From assembly GCA_015163855.1 (NCBI GenBank), contig JAAOIK010000031.1, positions 1 through 35,480 on the forward strand: DNA of 35,480 nucleotides, read 5' to 3'. Source of the DNA: Pseudobdellovibrionaceae bacterium. Its GTDB lineage: Bacteria > Bdellovibrionota > Bdellovibrionia > Bdellovibrionales > UBA1609. The position numbers and the translations under genes were made by a program. Each line of letters opens with the position of its first letter. Position 1 is the first letter of the stretch. Shown here piece after piece: positions 1 to 6,828 of the stretch. The notes beneath the pieces are model-generated. The model worked only from the letters and a program-made list of their open reading frames with translations, was not told the DNA's origin and searched no databases.

Positions 1-876
1 AGTAATAGAACTATAACTTCCAGAGGCGCTAGCATAGCTGTGTATGCCTGCTTCTACGGCTCTCCAATCATTACCTGTGGCTAATAATATAGGGTCAATA
101 CCGTTTAGCACCCCTTTGTTATTAGTCGCTGCTCTATAAGGGTCTTCTTCTGCAAAGCGAGAAGCCTCTTCAATTTTTTTACCTAATTCGGGGTTTATTT
201 CTTTTAACTGAACCTTTGCTTTAACTAATTTTGTATCTACTAAATTAGTTAAAATACACATACTTACTTTTTCTGAAGTTAATTGTTCAATAGGAGTTTT
301 TAAAAACTCACAAACTTGGTTAATAATATTAGCACCCATAGCTTCGCAAGTATCCACTAGTACATGAACAACAGCCATAGCATTTACTTTTCTAATTTCT
401 AAATTAACCACCCCTCCTCCACGAGCAACTAAACCATGAGCAACCTTTGTATTGGCTTGTTCAATTAATTGTAACTTATTTTTTTCTAAAATATTTTTAA
501 AAGTATTAAAATCTGTTACTTTAGAAATTTGAATTTGCCCAATAGAAAGCGAACCCAAACTTTCTGTACTGATTTTTCCTTTAGCCTTAATCCATTTTGC
601 TGTTTTACTAGCAGCGGCAATAATAGAAGTTTCTTCTACTACCATAGGGATAATATAATCTTTATTATCAATGCAAAAATGAGTAGCTACACCAAAAGGC
701 ATTGGAAAATAACCAATAACATTTTCAATAAAGTTATCGGCAAGTTCCACAGGAATAGGATAAGGCCCTTGTAAAAGTTGAATATCTTTTTGTGTTAAAC
801 AACCTAGTTGTAAAAGTTTTTCAAACCTTTCTGATCGACTTAATTTAGAAAAACCCTCTAAATGGTAATTTGACAT
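1..876 (-). CDS. mvaA: Class II hydroxymethylglutaryl-CoA reductase (3' part cut by window edge)
   Basis: This gene makes the enzyme that interconverts HMG-CoA and mevalonate, the committed step of the mevalonate route to isoprenoids. I translated 292 codons from the ATG at 874-876; the C-terminus lies outside the window. Class II hallmarks are visible: the EETSIIAAAS stretch with the catalytic Glu, DTCEAMGANIIN of the substrate/cofactor region, NNKGVLNG with the catalytic Lys, and ATGNDWRAVEAG with the catalytic Asp. The start is preceded by AAAGGA about 9 bases upstream. It lies 21 bp downstream of fni on the same strand, so the two mevalonate-pathway genes are probably cotranscribed. Family assignment is firm. 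Which nicotinamide cofactor it uses, and whether it works in the biosynthetic direction, cannot be read from the sequence; pairing with fni argues for biosynthesis. Confidence 0.93.
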   Translation of the reverse strand, partial: MSNYHLEGFSKLSRSERFEKLLQLGCLTQKDIQLLQGPYPIPVELADNFIENVIGYFPMPFGVATHFCIDNKDYIIPMVVEETSIIAAASKTAKWIKAKGKISTESLGSLSIGQIQISKVTDFNTFKNILEKNKLQLIEQANTKVAHGLVARGGGVVNLEIRKVNAMAVVHVLVDTCEAMGANIINQVCEFLKTPIEQLTSEKVSMCILTNLVDTKLVKAKVQLKEINPELGKKIEEASRFAEEDPYRAATNNKGVLNGIDPILLATGNDWRAVEAGIHSYASASGSYSSIT

Positions 877-897
877 GCTATCATTCCTTTACTGAAG

Positions 898-1956
898 TTA
901 AATAGATTTTAATACCACTTTATCTTTTAACTCTATAATATTTTTACAACCTGTGCAAAATAAAGCTATCTTTAATTCATATTCTAATAAGTCCATTTTA
1001 ACTAGCAACTGTTCTTCACTAATTTGTAAAGCTTTTAAAATAGGTTGAGCAAAACCCACCGCAGTGGCGCCTAAGGCTAAAGCTTTAGCGGCTTCTAAAC
1101 CATTCCTAATTCCTCCCGAAGCCCAATACTCTAAAGGAGTTTTAAGATTTTTGTTAACTTCCAATGCTCCAAGTAAACTTTGTACAGTGCTTACTCCCCA
1201 AGACGCAAAAGTTTGCGAGGCGCGTTCTTGCAAGCTACCTTGCTTGGCTCTAGCCCCTTCTATTAAACCCCAGTGAGTGCCTCCAAAACCGGCCACATCC
1301 ACAGCAGAAACGCCTAAGGTGGAAAGTTTTAATAAAGTGCTTTTAGAAAACCCACAACCCGTTTCTTTAATAATCACTGGAACTTTTAAAGACTTACAAA
1401 CATTTTCTATAGCTTTAGCGGAGTTTTTAAACTCTGGTGTACCCTCTACCTGCAAAACCTCTTGTAAACTATTTAAATGCACAATTAAAGCTCTAGCATT
1501 GGTGGAGGTAATTAAGGCCTTAATTTTTTCTATGGGGTTAGAAATAAGCTGACTAATACCAATATTGGCTAACAATTGTACCTCGGGAACTTGGGCTCTA
1601 ACTAACTCCCACTCTTTAATAGACGCTTTTTCAAGGCTATTATCCGAAAGCTCTTTTCTTTGTGATCCCACTCCCATAAACCAAGATTTTTTTACACAAG
1701 CTTTTGCTAAGGCTAAGTTAATAGCTAAAGAAGACCCATGCCCCGCGGTCATAGAACTAATAAAAAATGGCGTTTTTTCTGTGCGATTTAAAATGGTAGA
1801 GCTTAAACTCACTTCGGAAAAATCCAAATCCACTAAGGCCTCATGTAGTAGATCCACTTGTTTCCACTGATTAAAATCTACACGAGCTTGATTAGCTTCG
1901 TCTAAAGCTAATCGAATATGATCTTCTTTTCTATTTTCAAACTGTGAAATATCCAT
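898..1956 (-). CDS. fni: Type 2 isopentenyl-diphosphate delta-isomerase (FMN-dependent)
   Basis: This cytoplasmic flavoenzyme interconverts isopentenyl and dimethylallyl diphosphate after the mevalonate pathway. The 352-residue length is normal for the family. Visible signatures are the N-terminal RKEDHIRLA, the HLNSLQEVLQ segment that carries substrate-binding Gln, VPVIIKETGCGFS, DVAGFGGTHWG, and the glycine-rich YWASGGIRNG phosphate-binding loop near the C-terminus. It is unrelated to the Nudix-type (type 1) isomerase. It sits between rplT (43 bp upstream) and mvaA (21 bp downstream). No clear Shine-Dalgarno precedes the ATG; instead a hairpin at 1967-1994 lies just upstream, so expression may depend on read-through from rplT or on the hairpin. 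Confidence 0.93.
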   Translation of the reverse strand: MDISQFENRKEDHIRLALDEANQARVDFNQWKQVDLLHEALVDLDFSEVSLSSTILNRTEKTPFFISSMTAGHGSSLAINLALAKACVKKSWFMGVGSQRKELSDNSLEKASIKEWELVRAQVPEVQLLANIGISQLISNPIEKIKALITSTNARALIVHLNSLQEVLQVEGTPEFKNSAKAIENVCKSLKVPVIIKETGCGFSKSTLLKLSTLGVSAVDVAGFGGTHWGLIEGARAKQGSLQERASQTFASWGVSTVQSLLGALEVNKNLKTPLEYWASGGIRNGLEAAKALALGATAVGFAQPILKALQISEEQLLVKMDLLEYELKIALFCTGCKNIIELKDKVVLKSI

Positions 1957-1966
1957 TGGGTTTAAT

Positions 1967-1994
1967 TTGGTAAAAACCGCGTTCTTTATACCAA
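1967..1994 (-). promoter_or_regulatory. Hairpin in rplT-fni intergenic region
   Basis: A 10-base inverted repeat with one mismatch (TTGGTATAAA / TTTTTACCAA on the minus strand) brackets an 8-base loop, ending 10 bases before the fni ATG. No T-run follows, so it does not look like a normal intrinsic terminator. It could be an attenuator, an RNA-processing site, or a structure limiting ribosome access to fni, which lacks a visible ribosome-binding site. Function is inferred. Confidence 0.4.
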
Positions 1995-1999
1995 GCTAA

Positions 2000-2344
2000 C
2001 TAGGCCTGTGCTTGCTTAACTAAAGCGGCAAAGGCATTGGAGTCGGCCACGGCCACCTCGGCAAGCATTTTACGATTTATATCGATGCCCGCAATTTTTA
2101 AACCATTAATTAATTGCGAATAAGTCACTCCATTTAAACGAGCAGCTGCATTGATTCTTTGAATCCAAAGCCCTCTAAAATCTCGCTTTCTAACTTTTCT
2201 ATCTCGATAAGCATACTGCATGGCTTTATCATTTTTTTCCACAGCAGTAATATAACAATTACTATTAGAACCACGATAACCTTTTGCTCTATCTAAAACT
2301 TTATTACGACGCCGACGGGCTACAAAACCTCTTTTTACTCTCAT
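2000..2344 (-). CDS. rplT: 50S ribosomal protein L20
   Basis: L20 binds 23S rRNA early in assembly of the large subunit. The 114-residue product has the typical basic N-terminus ([15 protein letters not shown]), the [12 protein letters not shown] core and [10 protein letters not shown], and is close to the usual 115-120 residues. The ATG at 2342-2344 is preceded by AGAGG at about 7 bases. It starts 10 bp after rpmI, as in the normal rpmI-rplT pair. In many bacteria L20 represses its own operon by binding an RNA structure that mimics its rRNA site; I could not confirm such a structure here, though the leader upstream of rpmI contains a small hairpin. Confidence 0.97.
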   Translation of the reverse strand: MRVKRGFVARRRRNKVLDRAKGYRGSNSNCYITAVEKNDKAMQYAYRDRKVRKRDFRGLWIQRINAAARLNGVTYSQLINGLKIAGIDINRKMLAEVAVADSNAFAALVKQAQA

Positions 2345-2354
2345 GATAAACCTC

Positions 2355-2555
2355 TTATTTAACTAATAATTGTCTTTGAACGGCTTTTAAATTGGCATCA
2401 TCCACATAAGTGCCTTGCCCCAAAGCTCTTTTTCTGGGAGCGGACTTATTTTCTAATAAATGCCTAAGACCTTGCTTTTTTCTTTTGATTTTTCCGCCAG
2501 GTTTAACGCGAAAGCGTTTGGCAGCACCACGATGGGTTTTCATTTTTAACTTCAC
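2355..2555 (-). CDS. rpmI: 50S ribosomal protein L35
   Basis: L35 is a small basic large-subunit protein; the 66 residues include the signature [12 protein letters not shown] and the [10 protein letters not shown] region. I chose the GTG at 2553-2555, because AAGGAGG (2560-2566) ends 4 bases before it, while the in-frame ATG at 2541-2543 is 16 bases away. The family usually begins Met-Pro-Lys-Met-Lys-Thr, so a four-residue lead before MKTHRG fits. Normally infC lies directly upstream; here infC is about 3.5 kb away behind two unrelated genes, and rpmI has its own candidate promoter at 2633-2661. Confidence 0.96.
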   Translation of the reverse strand: MKLKMKTHRGAAKRFRVKPGGKIKRKKQGLRHLLENKSAPRKRALGQGTYVDDANLKAVQRQLLVK

Positions 2556-2575
2556 TTTGCCTCCTTGGAATGGCG

Positions 2576-2593
2576 TTTAGCTTTTTAGCTAAA
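2576..2593 (-). promoter_or_regulatory. Small hairpin in rpmI leader
   Basis: A perfect 7-bp inverted repeat (TTTAGCT, 4-base loop, AGCTAAA) ends 9 bases before the AAGGAGG ribosome-binding site of rpmI. It lies in the untranslated leader predicted from the promoter at 2633-2661. A role in L20-type autoregulation is possible but not shown by the sequence. Confidence 0.35.
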
Positions 2594-2632
2594 TCTTTGT
2601 TATTGCTCAGACTCAAGTTTTTCTCTGGTGGT

Positions 2633-2661
2633 AATCTAACACGGGTAAACAGGCAGGGCAA
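2633..2661 (-). promoter_or_regulatory. Candidate sigma-70-type promoter for rpmI-rplT
   Basis: On the minus strand a -35-like TTGCCC (2656-2661) and an extended -10-like TGTTAGATT (hexamer TAGATT, 2633-2638) are separated by 17 bp. The predicted start would give a leader of roughly 70 bases before rpmI. A local promoter makes sense because rpmI is cut off from infC. Matches are partial, so this is a candidate only. Confidence 0.4.
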
Positions 2662-2681
2662 GGCTTATAAATGCCTCCTTA

Positions 2682-2730
2682 TTATGGGCCATTTTACTTA
2701 ATAATGCTTATGGGCATTTTACTTAATAAT
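2682..2730. repeat. Imperfect tandem repeat just past the gdh stop
   Basis: Two copies of about 23 bases (core GGGC-ATTTTACTTAATAAT), at 2682-2705 and 2708-2730, differ by one inserted C and have a 26-base period. They lie within 6 to 54 bases of the gdh stop codon. The repeat is noncoding. It is one of several short tandem duplications at gene ends in this window. Confidence 0.85.
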
Positions 2731-2735
2731 AGGAA

Positions 2736-4400
2736 TTACCTAGCAGAAACAGGCTCTTTTACCCATTGTTTTAAGGCAAATAACAAGCTCGCCTCTCGCA
2801 GAGAAATATTATTTCTTTTAGCAATTTGTGCTACATTTTGAAAACCAAAAGCGAGTTCTTTTTCTAAGTCCTTACGAACAAACTTTTGTGTTGCATATTG
2901 GGCAGGAGTTTGGGTTAAATTTTGTACCCACTCCAAATAACTTGCCCTAACACCACCGGAATTAGCTAAAATATCTGGAACCATTATAATGTTTTTTTGA
3001 TTTAAAACTTTATCTGCTTTAGCAGTAACCGGACCATTGGCAGCTTCTAAAATTATTTTAGCATTTACTAAATGAGCATTTTTTTTAGTAATTTGTTTTT
3101 CTAAAGCGGCTGGAACTAAAAAGTCTACCTGCTTAACCAATAATTTATTTAAAGCCAATTCTTGATTATAAAATGCCGTTTTTGTTAAAAATGGCTCGGA
3201 AAATTCGGCAATGCTTTTTTTCTCTTCTACTACCCATTTAAAAAGTTTTTTTATGTTAATTCCCTCTTTATTTTCTAAGATAAGAAAGTTTTTTCCATCG
3301 GCTCTAGGAGAAAATTCAAAAAGGCTAACCACCTTTCCTCCTCTTTTATAAAAACCTAAAGCTGCGTGAGAACCCACATTACCAAAACCTTGAACCGCAA
3401 AGCTTAAATTGGTTAAAGGTCTTATATCATTAGTACCTAATTTATAAGAACGAGCTACCGTTTCGGCCAAAGCAGCTACTCCATAACCTGTGGCTTCTTC
3501 ACGACCTTTTAACCCAAAATCAGAAATGGATTTTCCTGTAATAAAACCCGCTAATATGGCTTTATGTTCTGGGTGATTTTTTGTAAATTGAATATACGCA
3601 TCTAGCAAAGGCGTTTCAAAAGCGTTTTTATTTTTATATTTACCTAATGCTTTATACATTACTTTTAACACAGAAACTGTATTTTTTTCCATATACTGAG
3701 TATCTACTGATTTAAAATCTAAACTTTTTGGTTTGTTTTTTAAAGACCAATATAAAAATTCATCTAACATAACTTTCATTATTTTAGGATTAGTTCCCAC
3801 ATCAGGAGCTGGAACATCATTTAATAAACCAATATTTTTAGGATGTTTATTTAAAAAAGTACTAATAAATAATCGACTGATTTTTTCTAATTCATTTTGA
3901 GAGTATTTTTTAGGGTCAATTTTAACCCCACCCTTAGCTCCTCCAAAAGGCAAACCTATTACTTTATTTTTAAGACGCATTCCTAAAGCTAATGCTCTTA
4001 CTTCCATGGTACTTACTGATTCATGAAAACGAATTCCTCCCTTTCCAGGGCCATTAACACTAGGGTATTGTATTCGCCATGCTTTTATAATTTCTGTTTT
4101 TCCGTTATCTAAAGTTAATGGAAACTCTAAGTTTAAAATTTTAGGAGAATTTAAAAGCTGGGTTAATTTGTCGCTTTCTTTAAGAGAAAAAAATTTCTTT
4201 TGTAAGGCTTTAATAGGTATTAAAAAATTGTTATAAAAACTATCACTTTCTTGATTGCTTGTATTTTTTTGAGACACTATTCTGTCTGTTTTTTGATCAA
4301 AAAATAATTTTTGACAACTAAAACCAGCAGCTAAAACTATATTAGTCTCTAAAAACACTAGCACACTGATTAAAATAGATAATTTCATTATTGCCCCCAT
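2736..4400 (-). CDS. Glu/Leu/Phe/Val-type amino-acid dehydrogenase with export signal and insertion
   Basis: The protein belongs to the glutamate dehydrogenase family, which oxidatively deaminates glutamate (or a related amino acid) with NAD(P). Catalytic motifs are intact: GGAKGG with Lys156, PAPD with Asp200, a Rossmann GFGNVG near 338-343, and PDILANSGGV near the C-terminus. Two things are odd. First, residues 1-25 look like a Sec signal peptide (MK, hydrophobic LSILISVLVFL, then NIVLAAG), followed by about 35 residues before the enzyme core. Second, about 50-55 extra residues (roughly 218-282) sit between PAPD and the TGK...REEATGYG segment, making the protein 554 residues against a usual 410-450. 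The ATG at 4400 has AAAGGA 6 bases upstream; Met5 is an alternative. Substrate specificity (Glu versus Leu/Phe) is not resolved. It is divergent from an amino-acid symporter, suggesting joint amino-acid use. Confidence 0.88.
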   Translation of the reverse strand: MGAIMKLSILISVLVFLETNIVLAAGFSCQKLFFDQKTDRIVSQKNTSNQESDSFYNNFLIPIKALQKKFFSLKESDKLTQLLNSPKILNLEFPLTLDNGKTEIIKAWRIQYPSVNGPGKGGIRFHESVSTMEVRALALGMRLKNKVIGLPFGGAKGGVKIDPKKYSQNELEKISRLFISTFLNKHPKNIGLLNDVPAPDVGTNPKIMKVMLDEFLYWSLKNKPKSLDFKSVDTQYMEKNTVSVLKVMYKALGKYKNKNAFETPLLDAYIQFTKNHPEHKAILAGFITGKSISDFGLKGREEATGYGVAALAETVARSYKLGTNDIRPLTNLSFAVQGFGNVGSHAALGFYKRGGKVVSLFEFSPRADGKNFLILENKEGINIKKLFKWVVEEKKSIAEFSEPFLTKTAFYNQELALNKLLVKQVDFLVPAALEKQITKKNAHLVNAKIILEAANGPVTAKADKVLNQKNIIMVPDILANSGGVRASYLEWVQNLTQTPAQYATQKFVRKDLEKELAFGFQNVAQIAKRNNISLREASLLFALKQWVKEPVSAR

Positions 4401-4449
4401 TATTTGTCCTTTTACATTGCATATATCAAGCCACGGGTGATCTACAATT

Positions 4450-4480
4450 TGGACTAGAGTTTAATCCACGATTTGGATTA
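4450..4480. promoter_or_regulatory. Three alternating half-sites in the gdh/symporter divergent region
   Basis: TGGACTA (4450-4456), TAATCCA (4462-4468) and TGGATTA (4474-4480) are alternately inverted and each separated by exactly 5 bases, giving a 12-base period. The last two form a perfect 7-bp inverted repeat. This arrangement between two divergent genes looks like an operator for a dimeric regulator, possibly one controlling both genes. No regulator gene is adjacent, so identity is unknown. Confidence 0.45.
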
Positions 4481-4590
4481 GGTGTATTAACAACCTCTTG
4501 ACATTAAACCGCTTTCATCACAGCATTGATAGGTAACAAAGACTTAATTTTATCTTTAACCACTAATTTTTTATTTTCAAACTCATCAAT

Positions 4591-6069
4591 ATGCTCTATC
4601 CCATTTACTCTATTTTTAGTTTTTTGTTTTTTAGCTTATTAAGTAAAAATAGTTATGCAGGTATTGACGACAGTATTAATCAAATTACTTCTCCCATTGC
4701 CAAAGCTTTTGGTGATTTTGTGTTTTTTAAAATAAGTTTATGGGGTGCAGAGCTACCTATTGTTGTTATCTTGCTTGTTATTAGCGCTTTTATTTTTACT
4801 TTTTATATGAATTTTATTAACCTTCGTGGTTTTAAACATGCCATAGAATTAATTTCTGGAAAGCATGACAAAAAAACCGCTGAAGGAGAAATATCACACT
4901 TCCAAGCCTTGATGACCGCCATCTCTGGAACTGTAGGTATCGGAAACATTGCCGGTGTTGCTGTGGCCATTAGTGTGGGAGGTGTGGGTGCTACATTTTG
5001 GATGATTGTTGCAGGTTTTTTGGGCATGTCTACTAAGTTTGTAGAATGCACTTTGGGTGTTAAGTACCGAAAACATAATGCAGACTCTTCTTTCTCGGGA
5101 GGGCCCATGTATTACTTAACTTATGGACTAGCCGAATTAAACTTTCCTAAACTGGGTCGTTTTCTTGGTATATTTTTCGCCGCAGGAATAGTTTTAGGAG
5201 CTTTGGGCATTGGTAATATGTTTCAATCTAACCAAGCCTTTGTACAATTAAATGTTATTGCCGGTGGCCTTTTAGATAACTATGGCTGGCTAGTGGGTTT
5301 TATTTTTGCCTTTATGGTTTTTATAGTTATTGTTGGAGGTATTAAATCCATCGCCAAAGTAACAGAAAAAATGGTGCCTTTTATGGCGGTGCTGTATTGC
5401 ATTTCTGCTATTATAGTTATTGCTATGAATGCTGAATTTTTACCACAAGCCATTAGTAATATTTTTAGTGGAGCCTTTTCTTCGCAAGGAATAACTGGTG
5501 GTGCTTTAGGTGCAATGATTGTAGGTTTTCAACGCGCAGTATTTTCTAACGAAGCAGGTATTGGTTCTGCCTCTATTGCTCATGCCGCCGTAAAAACCGA
5601 TCAACCCATTACCGAAGGTATAGTTGCTATCTTAGGCCCTTTTATTGACACCCTTATTATTTGCACCCTTACCGCCTTAGTTATCTCGGTAGTTTCTGTA
5701 GCCCAACCAGGATTTGCTGGTGATGCTGTGGGTATTGCCATGACTTCTGCCGCTTTTGAAAGCCAAATTTCTTGGTTTCCTTACCCTATTGCCTTAGCAG
5801 GTTTGCTTTTTGCTTTTTCTACCATGATATCTTGGTCTTATTACGGTTTAAAAGGTTGGACTTATTTATTTGGCGAAGATAAGCAACTGGCTTACAAATT
5901 AATTTTTTGTGTTTTTGTTATGCTAGGTTGCATGGTTAAACTAAAACCCATCTTAGATATATCTGATGCTTTAGTATTTTTAATTTGTATACCTAATATT
6001 ATTGGGCTGTATATGTTGGCGCCTACTGTAAAAAAAGATTTAAAAACTTACTGGTTAAACAAACAGTAA
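4591..6069 (+). CDS. Sodium:alanine (AGCS-family) symporter
   Basis: This is an inner-membrane carrier that takes up alanine, glycine or a related small amino acid with sodium. The 492 residues contain about ten hydrophobic segments and family motifs such as TAISGTVGIGNIAGVA, GGPMYYL and FSNEAGIGSASIAHA. An N-terminal hydrophobic stretch followed by a charged, exported-looking segment (residues 1-45) precedes the first conserved helix. No good Shine-Dalgarno is visible before the ATG, so the start is less certain than the family. It is divergent from the gdh-family gene and convergent with infC; its terminator overlaps the infC stop. With gdh it interrupts the infC-rpmI linkage. Substrate cannot be decided from sequence. 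Confidence 0.9.
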   Translation: MLYPIYSIFSFLFFSLLSKNSYAGIDDSINQITSPIAKAFGDFVFFKISLWGAELPIVVILLVISAFIFTFYMNFINLRGFKHAIELISGKHDKKTAEGEISHFQALMTAISGTVGIGNIAGVAVAISVGGVGATFWMIVAGFLGMSTKFVECTLGVKYRKHNADSSFSGGPMYYLTYGLAELNFPKLGRFLGIFFAAGIVLGALGIGNMFQSNQAFVQLNVIAGGLLDNYGWLVGFIFAFMVFIVIVGGIKSIAKVTEKMVPFMAVLYCISAIIVIAMNAEFLPQAISNIFSGAFSSQGITGGALGAMIVGFQRAVFSNEAGIGSASIAHAAVKTDQPITEGIVAILGPFIDTLIICTLTALVISVVSVAQPGFAGDAVGIAMTSAAFESQISWFPYPIALAGLLFAFSTMISWSYYGLKGWTYLFGEDKQLAYKLIFCVFVMLGCMVKLKPILDISDALVFLICIPNIIGLYMLAPTVKKDLKTYWLNKQ

Positions 6070-6097
6070 CCAAAACAGCTTTCTAACAAAATCGCAA

Positions 6098-6127
6098 CAC
6101 CATTATTTACAATGGTGCTTTTTCTTC
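6098..6127 (+). terminator. Intrinsic terminator of the symporter gene
   Basis: A perfect 7-bp stem (CACCATT / AATGGTG, 6-base loop) is followed by CTTTTTCTTCTTT. It lies 29 bases after the symporter stop and overlaps the stop codon and last codons of the convergent infC. On the opposite strand the same stem is followed only by a weak T-rich stretch, so it may also slow infC transcripts. Confidence 0.65.
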
Positions 6128-6808
6128 TTTTTCTGTTTTTTCTTCTTTTTCTTCTTCTTCTGGTTTTTCTAAACCATCTAATACTTTTTCTTCTTTTTGC
6201 GCCTTTCTTTCTGCAGCTTTTGCCGCTTTTGCTGCCTCTTTTATTTTTAAAGCTTTAGCTTTAGTAATTTTAGGATCTTCTATAACAATAGCAAACATAT
6301 GTCGACCTTCTTGCTTGGGAGGTGTTTCGACAATAGCGATATCTTTTAAAGATTTAATCATTTTTTCAATTAACTGTAATCCTAAATCTTTATGTGCCAT
6401 TTCACGGCCCATAAAACGCAAATTAATTTTAACTTTATCGCCTTCTTCTAAAAATTCACGCGCTTTAGCTAATTTAATATTAAGATCATTTTCTCCAGTG
6501 CGTGGTCTTACTTGAATTTCTCTTAACGAAACCGTTTTTTGTCTTTTACGATTTTCTTTGGCTTGTTTTTTAGAATCATATTTCCATTGACCATAATCCA
6601 TAATTTTACAAGTGGGTGGTTTTGCCTCGGCGGCCACCTCCACTAAATCTAAGCCCTCCTCTCGGGCTTTAGCTAAAGCATCGCGAGTGGAAATAACTCC
6701 CAACATAGCTCCGGTGTGATCAATCACACGAACTTCTGGAACACGAATTCTTCCATTTACTCTTTGAAAAACCGCTTTCTTCTTTCTTTGAAACTTAGCT
6801 TGAGCCAA
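6107..6808 (-). CDS. infC: Translation initiation factor IF-3
   Basis: IF-3 binds the 30S subunit, blocks premature joining of subunits and proofreads the start codon. The N-domain (RVPEVRVIDHTGAMLGV), lysine-rich linker and C-domain (KVKINLRFMGREMAH) are all present. The 233 residues include a C-terminal extension of about 40 residues rich in Ala, Lys and Glu, ending in a Glu/Lys tail, beyond the usual 170-180. The start is a TTG at 6806-6808, preceded by AAGGAGG at 4 bases; no in-frame ATG fits. Non-AUG starts are common in infC because IF-3 can control its own synthesis through them, although TTG is a milder case than the ATT of E. coli. It follows thrS by 20 bp, but rpmI does not follow it. 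Confidence 0.96.
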   Translation of the reverse strand: MAQAKFQRKKKAVFQRVNGRIRVPEVRVIDHTGAMLGVISTRDALAKAREEGLDLVEVAAEAKPPTCKIMDYGQWKYDSKKQAKENRKRQKTVSLREIQVRPRTGENDLNIKLAKAREFLEEGDKVKINLRFMGREMAHKDLGLQLIEKMIKSLKDIAIVETPPKQEGRHMFAIVIEDPKITKAKALKIKEAAKAAKAAERKAQKEEKVLDGLEKPEEEEKEEKTEKEEKAPL

Positions 6809-6828
6809 ATGGCCTCCTTTTTTACAAA

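Noticed and set aside
529-1870. Plus-strand open frames opposite mvaA and fni
   Set aside because: Their translations show no recognisable family, while the minus strand encodes two well-conserved enzymes over the same bases.
4498-4526. TTGACA as a promoter for the symporter gene
   Set aside because: The -35 is perfect, but no acceptable -10 lies 16-18 bp downstream, so I did not list it as a promoter.
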